Shown: positions 1-7,436 of the stretch, piece by piece
Layout: every line of letters begins with the position of its first letter
Numbering within the stretch: the first letter of the stretch is position 1
Origin: Armatimonadota bacterium
GTDB lineage: Bacteria; Armatimonadota; Fimbriimonadia; Fimbriimonadales; Fimbriimonadaceae
NCBI GenBank assembly: GCA_016223145.1
Contig: JACRPN010000005.1
Span: forward strand, 164,511-228,510
DNA: 64,000 bases
Direction: 5' to 3'
Position numbers and translations under genes: made by a program
Notes under the pieces: model-generated
The model's input: only the letters and a program-made list of their open reading frames with translations
What the model was told of the DNA's origin: nothing
The model's database searches: none

Positions 1-588
1 GAACTCCATGAGCACCACCACGCGCTCGACGCCGAACACGTGCCCAAAGAGGTGTATCCCAGCATGTGGATCCCCCTTGTCGTGCTGGCGATCCTCTCCG
101 TAGGTGGCGGCTACGTCCTGAACCCGATCCTCGAAGGATGGCTCTACGGTGGCGCGACGGGGGCCGAGCATGAGGGCTTCCCGAGCCACATGACGCTCGT
201 TCTCATGTCCACCGTTGTGGCGCTCTCCGGCATCGTGTACGGCATCTTCGTCTACCGCAAGGGCCTTCCGAAGAAAGAGGGCGACGAGAAGGACTGGAGC
301 CGGTTCCGCCGCTCCGCAGGCGCGCAGTTCGGCTATGACGGGCTGGTCATGGAGGCAGGAATTGACGGAGGCGGCGCCATCGCCAACTGGTTCTGGCGCT
401 TCATCGACGCGACGGTCATCGACGGCTTCTACAACGCCACGGGTTGGCTCGCCTCGCAGGTGGGATATACGCTCAGGCTGATACAGACTGGCGCGGTTCG
501 CGCCTACGCGCTGCTGATGCTCGTGGGCGCAGTCGCAATCCTCAGCTCGTTCTGGTACGCACTGCAGCAGATGGGAGGACCGAAGTGA
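1..588 (+). CDS. nuoL: NADH-quinone oxidoreductase subunit L, C-terminal part (5' end outside window)
   Basis: The frame is open from base 1 and the last 195 residues are present. The start lies upstream of the window. The fragment begins with a His/Glu-rich loop (HEHHHALDAEH), followed by hydrophobic segments (WIPLVVLAILSVGGGYV, HMTLVLMSTVVALSGIVYGI) and a final membrane helix near the C-terminus (AYALLMLVGAVAILSSFWY). The segment between them (FGYDGLVMEAGIDGGGAIANWFWRFID) is typical of the NuoL tail, which forms the long lateral helix along the membrane arm of complex I. Identification rests on this tail plus the directly following nuoM and nuoN. The stop codon overlaps the GTG start of nuoM (GTGA), so the two genes are translationally coupled. 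Confidence 0.85.
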   Translation, partial: ELHEHHHALDAEHVPKEVYPSMWIPLVVLAILSVGGGYVLNPILEGWLYGGATGAEHEGFPSHMTLVLMSTVVALSGIVYGIFVYRKGLPKKEGDEKDWSRFRRSAGAQFGYDGLVMEAGIDGGGAIANWFWRFIDATVIDGFYNATGWLASQVGYTLRLIQTGAVRAYALLMLVGAVAILSSFWYALQQMGGPK

Positions 589-2366
589 ACGAACCTAACG
601 GATTTGGCATCCTCACATTGCTCACCTTCCTTCCCCTGATCGGCGCACTGATCATGATGGCGATGTCGGACAAGAACGCAAAGGCGCTCAAGTACTTTGC
701 ACTGTTGGTCACGGCGGCAACGTTCGGCGTTTCGATCAAGGTCCTTCTCGAGTTCAAGGTCGGCAGCTTCCACTTCCAACTCACCGAGTTCGTCAAGTGG
801 ATCGATTCGCTCGGCATCCACTACCGGATGGGCGTAGACGGCATCAGCATCTGGCTGGTGGTGCTCACCACCTTGCTCAGCTTCCTGTCGGTCTGGTTCA
901 GCTTCTATGTGAGCAAGCGCGTGAAGCAGTACCTGATCGCCATGCTCATCCTCGAAACCGCCATGCTGGGCGTGTTTCTCTCGCTCGATCTGATCCTCTT
1001 CTACACGTTTTTCGAAGCGTCCCTCGTGCCCATGTGGCTGCTCATCAGCATCTGGGGCGGCGAGCGAAGGATCTACGCGGGCCTCAAGTTCTTCCTGTTC
1101 ACGTTCGCCGGCTCGATCTTCATGCTGATCGGCATGATCGCGCTCTACCTCTTGCAGCGCGACCACGCCGGCATCAACAGCTTCAGCCTGCTCGACATTC
1201 AGCAGAACGTGGCCAATGGCCGCATTTGGGCCGGGGCGCTTGCCATCCAGCCATGGATCTTCTGGTCGTTCGCGGTGGCCTTTTTGGTCAAGTGTCCAGC
1301 ATTCCCGTTCCACGTGTGGCTCCCCGATGCTCACGTCGAGGCCCCCACCGCCGGTTCGATCATCCTGGCCGGCGTGCTGCTGAAGATGGGTACCTACGGG
1401 TTCCTCCGGTTCGTGATCCCGCTCTTCCCCGACGTCCTGCCCCAAATGGTGCCCTACATCATGACCCTGGCGGTCATCGGCATCATCTATGGCGCGATCG
1501 TCTCTGCCGTCCAGCCGGACGTGAAGAAGCTGGTCGCCTACTCCTCGGTCTCCCACATGGGCTTTGTGTTGCTTGGCATCTTCTCGCTCACCCATTCGGG
1601 CATGATGGGTGGCTCGATGCAGCAGCTCAACCACGGCATCAGCACGGGTGCGCTCTTCCTTCTCGTTGGGCTCATCTATGAGCGGCGGCACACGCGCCTC
1701 TTCAGCGAGTTCGGCGGCCTAAAAGCCCAGATGCCGATCTATGCGGCGATCTTCCTGATCGTCATGCTCTCCAGTGTGGGACTCCCAGGCACCAACGGGT
1801 TCATCGGCGAAATCCTGGCAATGTACGGCGCCTTTGAAGCCTGCTTCTTCGGGCAGTTCGGCCTGAGCCTCCCCTACGCGGTGATCGCCGGCACGGGCGT
1901 GATCCTGGCTGCGGTCTACCTCCTCTGGATGTTCCAAAAGACCTTCTACGGCAGGGTGGAGAACCCCGCCAACAAGAAGCTCAAGGACATCAAGCCCTGG
2001 GAAATCGCCCTCTGCGCGCCGTTCGTCATCCTTATCTTCTGGTGCGGTTTCTTCCCGACCTCCGTGCTCAAGCCGATGGAGGCCAGCATCGCGGCCACCC
2101 GCATGATGGCGCTGAACGTGCCCGGCGAACGGCCCGTGTGGAACGAGACCGACAAGGACATCGACGACAAGGGCAACCTGCGTAAGGTCACCTACGACTA
2201 CAAGGGTGAGCCCACCTGGGGCAAGATCATCGCAGTCGGCAAATATCACTTCGGCAACGAGGATCGCCCCGGAACGGGAGAGAATCAGCCAGGCAAGATC
2301 GAGGGTGAAGGCACCGCGCCGCAAGGGGAGATACACGCGCAATCCGGCATTGGAGGCAGTCAGTGA
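585..2366 (+). CDS. nuoM: NADH-quinone oxidoreductase subunit M
   Basis: This is an antiporter-like proton-pumping subunit in the membrane arm of complex I, 593 aa with about 14 membrane segments. Family landmarks are visible: the membrane-buried Glu in FYTFFEASLVPMWLLIS, and the Lys/His region VKCPAFPFHVWLPDAHVEAP followed by LLKMGTYGF. I chose GTG at 585 because it overlaps the nuoL stop and follows a GGGAGG motif at 572-577. An in-frame upstream start at 444 would lie wholly inside nuoL. The C-terminus carries a polar extension of roughly 80 residues (GKYHFGNEDRPGTGENQPG and on) beyond the last membrane helix, which is longer than usual. The stop overlaps the GTG of the next gene. Confidence 0.95.
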   Translation: MNEPNGFGILTLLTFLPLIGALIMMAMSDKNAKALKYFALLVTAATFGVSIKVLLEFKVGSFHFQLTEFVKWIDSLGIHYRMGVDGISIWLVVLTTLLSFLSVWFSFYVSKRVKQYLIAMLILETAMLGVFLSLDLILFYTFFEASLVPMWLLISIWGGERRIYAGLKFFLFTFAGSIFMLIGMIALYLLQRDHAGINSFSLLDIQQNVANGRIWAGALAIQPWIFWSFAVAFLVKCPAFPFHVWLPDAHVEAPTAGSIILAGVLLKMGTYGFLRFVIPLFPDVLPQMVPYIMTLAVIGIIYGAIVSAVQPDVKKLVAYSSVSHMGFVLLGIFSLTHSGMMGGSMQQLNHGISTGALFLLVGLIYERRHTRLFSEFGGLKAQMPIYAAIFLIVMLSSVGLPGTNGFIGEILAMYGAFEACFFGQFGLSLPYAVIAGTGVILAAVYLLWMFQKTFYGRVENPANKKLKDIKPWEIALCAPFVILIFWCGFFPTSVLKPMEASIAATRMMALNVPGERPVWNETDKDIDDKGNLRKVTYDYKGEPTWGKIIAVGKYHFGNEDRPGTGENQPGKIEGEGTAPQGEIHAQSGIGGSQ

Positions 2367-2965
2367 TCCCTGAATCCTGCATCGCGAGTTTCGCGCAAAA
2401 GGATCCCGCCACCGAGCGCTTCTTCCTGAAGTGGCCCGGCGAGACACCCGAGGGTGTGCGCGTCGTGGTGAACCCGTTCGGCAAGGCGCTTGCCTCGGGC
2501 ATCGACCTCAACGTCCGAGTCGAGGACCCCTCCGATACCACTCTGGCGTCGCTCTTCGAGGCCACACGCCAAGAACTCGCTGAGGCCATCGTCGACGACA
2601 CCCGCGCCGTCCTCTACGTGCTCTTCGGGGCAGCCGAGCAATGGTGTACGCCGATGCAGTTCGGCGGGCACTACCTTGAGGTCGAGCGCGAATTGCTCGC
2701 GCCCACCTTTCAGAAGGTCCCAGTGTTGCTCTGGATCGTCGGCGAAGAGGGCACGTACCTCGACTTCGTCGCCGACCTTCCGACGTGCTTCATCGGGTGG
2801 GACATCCAGGCCACAGGCTTTCCGATCAGCGCCATGCGCGCCGTGCGGTCTGGGGCAATCTTTGCCCAAGGCAACGAAGCCGAAATCGAACTGCATCCCC
2901 TGACCGGAGGTCGCACCATCACCGAATTCCTAACCTTGGAGGTTCAGCATGCCGCCTGCCGATAG
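2363..2965 (+). CDS. Unknown protein encoded between nuoM and nuoN
   Basis: This 200-aa protein has no membrane segment and no domain I recognise. It starts with a GTG that overlaps the nuoM stop, and its end overlaps the nuoN start by 17 nt. It is therefore part of the nuo operon and translationally coupled on both sides. Visible features are an acidic middle, a hydrophobic core strand VLYVLFGAAEQW, a second core strand VPVLLWIVGEEGTYLDFVADL, and single Cys residues in EQWCTP and PTCFIGW. A soluble protein of constant expression ratio with NuoM and NuoN could be an accessory or assembly factor. That is inference from position only. Confidence 0.75.
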   Translation: MIPESCIASFAQKDPATERFFLKWPGETPEGVRVVVNPFGKALASGIDLNVRVEDPSDTTLASLFEATRQELAEAIVDDTRAVLYVLFGAAEQWCTPMQFGGHYLEVERELLAPTFQKVPVLLWIVGEEGTYLDFVADLPTCFIGWDIQATGFPISAMRAVRSGAIFAQGNEAEIELHPLTGGRTITEFLTLEVQHAACR

Positions 2966-4514
2966 TCTCGGCGCGCCATTCGAGGGGTTCCAGCCGCCCA
3001 TCGTCACGATGGAATCGCTGGAGCCGGTGATGCCTGTCATCATCCTCTTCGTCGCCGGAATCATTGCGTTCCTGTTCGAGATGGTCCAGCGCAAGCGCAG
3101 CAACACCGGCGCGATCGCGGTGAGCCTGCTCGGCCTGGCCTATGCGGCGGCGGCCATCGCCAAGCAGTTCGACACCGAAGATGTCGAAGCGCTTTTCAGC
3201 ATGGCGATGAGGGACCGGTTTGGTCTGGTTCTCCAGCTCATTATCGTGGGCTCCACCTTCACGGCGTTGCTCTTCAGCGAGGGGTACCTGCGCCAAAAGC
3301 GAATCAATTACGGAGAGCTCTATCCCCTTTCCCTCTGGGCGGCGGCGGGCGCGATGGTCATGGTGACCACCACCAACCTCCTCATGATCTTCCTCGGCCT
3401 CGAGGTGCTCTCTATTTCGCTCTACGTCCTAGCCGGCCTCAGCCGAAGCGAATCCAAATCTGAGGAATCCGCGCTGAAGTACTTCCTTCTTGGGGCCTTT
3501 GCCAGCGCATTCCTCCTCTATGGCATGGCTCTGTTCTACGGGGCGACCTACAGCTTGGATTTGCGGACAGTAACAGCGGCTCTTGCCCAAGACGAATCGG
3601 TCACGCGGGGCATCTTGATCGCTGGGCTGGGCCTAAGCATCATCGGGCTCGGATTCAAGAGCGGACTCTTTCCCTTCCATCAGTGGACCCCCGACGTGTA
3701 TCAAGGCGCGCCCACCAGCGTGACCGCCTTCATGGCCGCCGTATCCAAGATCGCCGCCATCGGGGTGCTCTACCGTGTTCTTGACGCTTGCTCGGCGGTC
3801 TCGGACATTTGGATGCCGACGATGTTCTGGATCGCGATCCTGACGATGACCGTCGGCAACCTGGTGGCTCTGGTCCAGCGCGATGTAAAGCGTGTGCTCG
3901 CCTATTCCAGCATCGCCCATGCGGGCTACCTGCTCGTCGCCGTTCTGGCGCACGCGCGCAAGCCCGAAGAGATCGGGTTCGGCAGCACGGCGTTCTATCT
4001 GCTGGCCTATAGCGTGATGACCGTTGGCGCGTTCGCCGTGATCTCGCTGGTCGCGAAAGACGGCAAGGAGGGCACGCGCGTCCAAGACCTGAACGGCCTG
4101 TGGAAGCGCTCGCCGGGCCTCGCGGTTGCGCTCGTGATCTTCATGATCTCACTGATCGGCGTGCCGGGCACCGCTGGCTTCATCGGAAAGCTGCAAATCT
4201 TCCAGGACGCCGTGGACGCCGGCCTCACCCCGCTCGCCATTGTGCTTGGTGTGAACTCCCTGCTCAGCATCGCGTATTACTTGCGCATCGCCCAGGCAGC
4301 CTTTGTCACCGAGGAGATCGAGGAATCCGCGCCGGTCGCCCAGCCCACCACGGGCCTTTCGGTCGCGACCTTCCTCTGCGCGGCGAGCGTGGTTCTGGTC
4401 TTCGTGTTCGTGTCGCCAATCTCGTACATGATCAACGGCGCGGGGGACGAGGGCAAGATCGTCTCACCCGAGCACCGCAAAGCCCCCATCCGGCCAAGCG
4501 GGTTTCAGGAATAG
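2949..4514 (+). CDS. nuoN: NADH-quinone oxidoreductase subunit N
   Basis: This is the third antiporter-like subunit of the complex I membrane arm, 521 aa and polytopic. Diagnostic segments are FLGLEVLSISLYVLAGL with the conserved Glu, KSGLFPFHQWTPDVYQGAPT with the Lys and His of the proton path, and VLAYSSIAHAGYLLVA. The ATG at 2949 follows a TTGGAGG ribosome-binding site at 2936-2942. The gene overlaps the preceding unknown gene by 17 nt and is the last gene of the operon. The next gene starts 200 nt downstream after a repeat-rich spacer. Confidence 0.95.
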   Translation: MPPADSLGAPFEGFQPPIVTMESLEPVMPVIILFVAGIIAFLFEMVQRKRSNTGAIAVSLLGLAYAAAAIAKQFDTEDVEALFSMAMRDRFGLVLQLIIVGSTFTALLFSEGYLRQKRINYGELYPLSLWAAAGAMVMVTTTNLLMIFLGLEVLSISLYVLAGLSRSESKSEESALKYFLLGAFASAFLLYGMALFYGATYSLDLRTVTAALAQDESVTRGILIAGLGLSIIGLGFKSGLFPFHQWTPDVYQGAPTSVTAFMAAVSKIAAIGVLYRVLDACSAVSDIWMPTMFWIAILTMTVGNLVALVQRDVKRVLAYSSIAHAGYLLVAVLAHARKPEEIGFGSTAFYLLAYSVMTVGAFAVISLVAKDGKEGTRVQDLNGLWKRSPGLAVALVIFMISLIGVPGTAGFIGKLQIFQDAVDAGLTPLAIVLGVNSLLSIAYYLRIAQAAFVTEEIEESAPVAQPTTGLSVATFLCAASVVLVFVFVSPISYMINGAGDEGKIVSPEHRKAPIRPSGFQE

Positions 4515-4572
4515 GCCCGGACGGGCGCCCGCAACGAAGCGCCCGATGGTGCCCCCAATGGAGCGTCCAATG

Positions 4573-4618
4573 AAGCGCCCCGATCTTCGGGGCACCCCGG
4601 TCCGCTGACATCCCTGTC
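4573..4618. repeat. Dispersed hairpin repeat, copy A
   Basis: A hairpin GCCCCGA-tct-TCGGGGC (4577-4593) is followed by the conserved tail CACCCCGGTCCGCTGACATC. A second copy lies at 27833-27878 with the same tail but a changed and still paired stem (GCTCCGA/TCGGAGC). The rest of the 4515-4714 spacer holds degenerate repeats of an AATGGAGCG/AATGAAGCG word and no gene. Confidence 0.7.
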
Positions 4619-4714
4619 CGCGCGCCCAATCGGGAACACCATCGCCCCCATATTCGTCTTTTGCATAAGGCGCGTTCGCGCTGCCTGCGGCGCATGCGCC
4701 CCAAGAGGGTAGCC

Positions 4715-5614
4715 ATGGAAGCTGCGTCCTGGGTCGATCGTAAGTTGTATCCGTTCGAATCCCATTGGTTTCAGTGGGAGAGGTACAAGCTCCACTACGT
4801 GGATGAGGGCGAGGGCGAACCGATCGTATTCGTCCACGGCTCTCCTGGCTGGAGCTTCTCCTTCCGCGATGCGATCAAGAGCCTGTCGGGTTCCTACCGC
4901 TGCATCGCTCCCGATCATCTTGGGTTCGGGCTTTCCGACAAACCCCCTGGAACGACCTTTCGGCCCGAGCGCCAAGCCGAGATCTTCGAGAGTTTCCTCC
5001 ACCGCCTCGACCTGAAGGGCATCACGTTGGTCGTGCACGGCATGGGTGGGCCTATCGGCCTTTCCTATGCGCTCAAGCACCCGGACAACGTGCGCCATTT
5101 CGTGGTGATGAACAGCTTCCTTTGGCCGCTCGACACCCGACCTGGCATCCAGAAGGCGGTGAAGTTCGCCAAGTCCGGCCTGGGCCGGGTGCTTTATCAG
5201 AAAGCAAACTACGCTCCTATCGGCGAGTTGTTCCTGATAACCAAGGACCGCCAGAAATTCACGAAGCAAGTCCGCTCCCAGTACAACCGTCCCTTCGCCG
5301 ACAAGCGCCAACGCGACGCCCCTTATGCCTACACGAAGGCGCTGCTCGATTCCTCCGGCTGGTTTCAAAGCCTCTATCAGCAGCGCGATGTCCTAAAGGA
5401 CAAGCCGGCCCTGATCTGCTGGGGTTCGCTCGACCCTTGGCTGACGAACGACGACTTGGAGCGCTGGACCTCGATCTGGCCCGAAGCCGAGGTGCATCGC
5501 CTGAGGCACACGGGCCACTATGTCCCCGAAGAGCACGGCGCCGACGTGGCAGCCTTCATGGACCCGTTCCTGAAGGACTTGGCCACCTGGAGCCCCACAA
5601 GCGTGATGCTGTAG
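4715..5614 (+). CDS. Alpha/beta hydrolase of the haloalkane dehalogenase type, nucleophile replaced by Gly
   Basis: This is a cytoplasmic alpha/beta-hydrolase fold protein of 299 aa. The N-terminal part reads WFQWERYKLHYVDEGEGEP, then the oxyanion region VHGSPGWSFSFRD and PDHLGFGLSDKP, all typical of the haloalkane dehalogenase and epoxide hydrolase group. The acid (GSLDPWL) and the base (RHTGHYVPEE) are present. At the nucleophile elbow, where relatives read VQDWGGPIG, this protein reads VHGMGGPIG. The catalytic Asp is therefore Gly109 (codon 5039-5041, GGC, one base from GAC). I chose ATG at 4715 because an AAGAGGG motif sits 5 nt upstream and homology-like sequence begins there. Either the protein is catalytically dead or it has another use. 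Confidence 0.8.
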   Translation: MEAASWVDRKLYPFESHWFQWERYKLHYVDEGEGEPIVFVHGSPGWSFSFRDAIKSLSGSYRCIAPDHLGFGLSDKPPGTTFRPERQAEIFESFLHRLDLKGITLVVHGMGGPIGLSYALKHPDNVRHFVVMNSFLWPLDTRPGIQKAVKFAKSGLGRVLYQKANYAPIGELFLITKDRQKFTKQVRSQYNRPFADKRQRDAPYAYTKALLDSSGWFQSLYQQRDVLKDKPALICWGSLDPWLTNDDLERWTSIWPEAEVHRLRHTGHYVPEEHGADVAAFMDPFLKDLATWSPTSVML

Positions 5615-5632
5615 GACGGGTATCGTTCTCGC

Positions 5633-6412
5633 ATGGCCAAGGAGGGACACGCCGCGCTGGATTCGCCGTCCGTTGCGATGCTTGGCGTGCTCACCTTCGT
5701 CGGTGAGTGCACGCTCATCCTTTGGGACGTCCTGAAGCGCCTCTTCCGTCGGCCCGTAGAGTGGCGCGAGACCGTCAGCCAGATGGCGTTCATCGGCGCG
5801 GCCTCCGTGCCCATCGTGCTCCTCACCTGCTTCTTCTCCGGCGCGGTGCTCGCGCTCTACACCTCCGAGTTCTTGCTCAAATACAACGCACAGCAGTTCG
5901 TCGGGGGCACCATCGGCCTCGCGGCGGCCCGCGAGATCGCGCCGGTCATGGCGGGCATCATGGTCGCGGCCCGCGCGGGCTCCGCCATGGGCGCCCAGAT
6001 CGGCACGATGGCCGTGACCGAGCAGGTGGATGCCCTGAAAATGCTCAGCGTCCACCCCACCAACTACCTGGTCATCCCGCGCGTGGCGGCCTCGGTGCTC
6101 ATGCTGCCGGTCTTGGCGCTGGTGGGCATGTATGCGGCAGTCGGCGGGGGGCTCTTGGTGGGCATCTCGTCGGGCGTCTCTTCGGGGACGTTCCTCCAGT
6201 CGCTCCAGCAATACGTGATCCCGCACGACTTCGTGGGCGGGCTGATCAAGACCCCGTTCTTCGGGCTGATCATCGCCGTCGTCGCCTGCCAGCAGGGGCT
6301 GAGGACGGCCAACGGCGCAGTCGGCGTGGGCCGCGCAACCACCAACACGGTGGTCATCTCGATGGTCCTGGTCTACGTGGCGAACTATTTCCTGGCTGCG
6401 GTGCTGTACTAA
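5633..6412 (+). CDS. MlaE/YrbE-family ABC transporter permease
   Basis: This 259-aa inner-membrane permease belongs to the family that moves phospholipids or other hydrophobic molecules between membranes. Typical motifs are VLLTCFFSGAVLALYTSEFL, the EIAPVMAGIMVAARAGSAMGAQIG region followed by EQVDALKMLSVHP, and PRVAASVLMLPVLAL. The partner ATPase (MlaF type) and MCE protein (MlaD type) are not in this window, so the gene is separated from its usual neighbours. A TATCGT hexamer lies 6 nt before the ATG, matching the leaderless pattern seen elsewhere in this window. The family assignment is firm. The substrate is unknown. Confidence 0.88.
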   Translation: MAKEGHAALDSPSVAMLGVLTFVGECTLILWDVLKRLFRRPVEWRETVSQMAFIGAASVPIVLLTCFFSGAVLALYTSEFLLKYNAQQFVGGTIGLAAAREIAPVMAGIMVAARAGSAMGAQIGTMAVTEQVDALKMLSVHPTNYLVIPRVAASVLMLPVLALVGMYAAVGGGLLVGISSGVSSGTFLQSLQQYVIPHDFVGGLIKTPFFGLIIAVVACQQGLRTANGAVGVGRATTNTVVISMVLVYVANYFLAAVLY

Positions 6413-6423
6413 TGAGTGTTGGG

Positions 6424-6449
6424 TGAGTAGGACTTACTCATGGTATACT
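6424..6449 (+). promoter_or_regulatory. vapB promoter and probable autoregulatory operator
   Basis: TGAGTA (6424-6429) and TACTCA (6435-6440) form a perfect 6-bp inverted repeat with a 5-nt spacer. A TATACT -10-like hexamer follows at 6444-6449. Only 6 nt separate it from the GTG start, so the mRNA should be leaderless. VapB-type proteins commonly bind such palindromes over their own promoter. Confidence 0.55.
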
Positions 6450-6455
6450 CACTCC

Positions 6456-6716
6456 GTGAGCAAGCGACTGCAGGTGTTGATATCGGACGAAGAAATGGCT
6501 CTCATCAAGCGTAGGGCGGAAGGAGAGCATCTTCCGGTGGGCCAATGGGTTCGCAAGTCACTGCGCCAAGTCGCCGAACAGAGGAGCTCCAAGACCTATG
6601 AGGAGCGTATGGCCGCTCTTGAAGAGGCCTCCAAAGTCAACGCCCCGACCTGTGACATCGACCAGATGCTCCGCGAGAGCGAGAAAGGCTACAAGATTGA
6701 CCTTCCTGGACTCTAA
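6456..6716 (+). CDS. vapB: VapB-like antitoxin
   Basis: This 86-aa protein begins VSKRLQVLISDEEMALIKRRAEGEHLPVGQWVRKSLRQV. That is a short beta-strand followed by two helices, as in ribbon-helix-helix (MetJ/Arc) DNA-binding antitoxins. The C-terminal part (YEERMAALEEASKVNAPTCDIDQMLRESEKGY) is the usual helical toxin-binding arm. I chose GTG at 6456 because it sits directly after the -10 hexamer. An ATG-type start at 6423 would lie upstream of the promoter. The gene overlaps vapC by 20 nt. Local GC is lower than in flanking genes, which suggests transfer. Confidence 0.8.
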   Translation: MSKRLQVLISDEEMALIKRRAEGEHLPVGQWVRKSLRQVAEQRSSKTYEERMAALEEASKVNAPTCDIDQMLRESEKGYKIDLPGL

Positions 6717-7092
6717 TGTTCCGATGTACCTGGTAGGTGCGCCGCACCCCAACCAGGTTGCTGTTCGCCGCATCTTGCAGGGGCTCGCCGCACGGCAAGA
6801 GAGACTCGTGACCAACGCCGAGGTCTACCAGGAAGTACTGCACCGATTTCGGTCGATCAATCGCATGGAGGTGGTACCACATGCCTTCAAAGTCCTCTCG
6901 AAGCTGGTGGACGAGGTCTATCCCATTGAGATCGAGACCGTTTTGACGGCCAGCGAACTGGTCGTTCAGTACCCCGCACTTTCGGCTCGGGATGCGATCC
7001 ACCTCTCGGTGATGACATTGAAAGGAATCGAATCGATTGTCTCATTCGATTCAGGCTTTGATTTGGTGCCAGGAATCCAGCGGCTTTCGTAA
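6697..7092 (+). CDS. vapC: VapC-type PIN-domain ribonuclease toxin
   Basis: This 131-aa PIN-domain protein should cut tRNA or other RNA in a Mg-dependent way and be neutralised by the upstream antitoxin. The four acidic residues of the active site can be placed: Asp in TFLDSNVP, Glu in NAEVYQEVLHRF, Asp in SARDAIHLSVM and Asp in IVSFDSGFD. The start is TTG at 6697, overlapping vapB. Beginning instead at the ATG at 6727 would delete the first catalytic Asp, so TTG is favoured. A GAAAGG motif lies at 6682-6687. RNA target unknown. Confidence 0.85.
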   Translation: MTFLDSNVPMYLVGAPHPNQVAVRRILQGLAARQERLVTNAEVYQEVLHRFRSINRMEVVPHAFKVLSKLVDEVYPIEIETVLTASELVVQYPALSARDAIHLSVMTLKGIESIVSFDSGFDLVPGIQRLS

Positions 7093-7154
7093 GGGAGGGC
7101 TTCGCAAAAGCGCCACACGAGAGACCTGCTATGATGCCATGAAGAGGGGCCTCG

Positions 7155-7436
7155 ATGGTCTGTCCGTGTTGCTCTGAACCCATTGCATACCGCCAAGTCT
7201 GGTGGCGGCTCGGCAGATTCCGCTGCCCAAAGTGTGGATGCGATCTGAAAAAGGAGCTGAATATCCCGATTTGGGTTCGGGTATTGTCACTTACCTTGCT
7301 GCAAGGCCCACTGTTCCTGGCGATCTTCCTACCTAGCCAAGCCACCCGGACAGCTTTTGTCTGCGGATTTCTCTTGTCCCTTGCCATAGCTACCTGGGCT
7401 GACAAAGTCTATCTATCACTCAAGACATTCCACTAG
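7155..7436 (+). CDS. Small zinc-ribbon membrane protein, unknown function
   Basis: This 93-aa protein has a probable zinc ribbon at the N-terminus (MVCPCCSEPI, then FRCPKCGCDL). The two CxxC pairs are separated by 17 residues. Two membrane segments follow (VLSLTLLQGPLFLAIFL and TAFVCGFLLSLAIATWA). Such zinc-ribbon plus two-helix proteins are often unnamed. An AGAGGGG motif lies upstream of the ATG. The gene converges on uvrA and their stop codons overlap (7433-7436). No specific function can be given. Confidence 0.6.
   Translation: MVCPCCSEPIAYRQVWWRLGRFRCPKCGCDLKKELNIPIWVRVLSLTLLQGPLFLAIFLPSQATRTAFVCGFLLSLAIATWADKVYLSLKTFH

Noticed and set aside
4661-4714. An upstream start for the alpha/beta hydrolase (MHKARSRC...)
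   Set aside because: It adds an Arg-rich stretch outside the family pattern. The ATG at 4715 has a better-placed ribosome-binding site.
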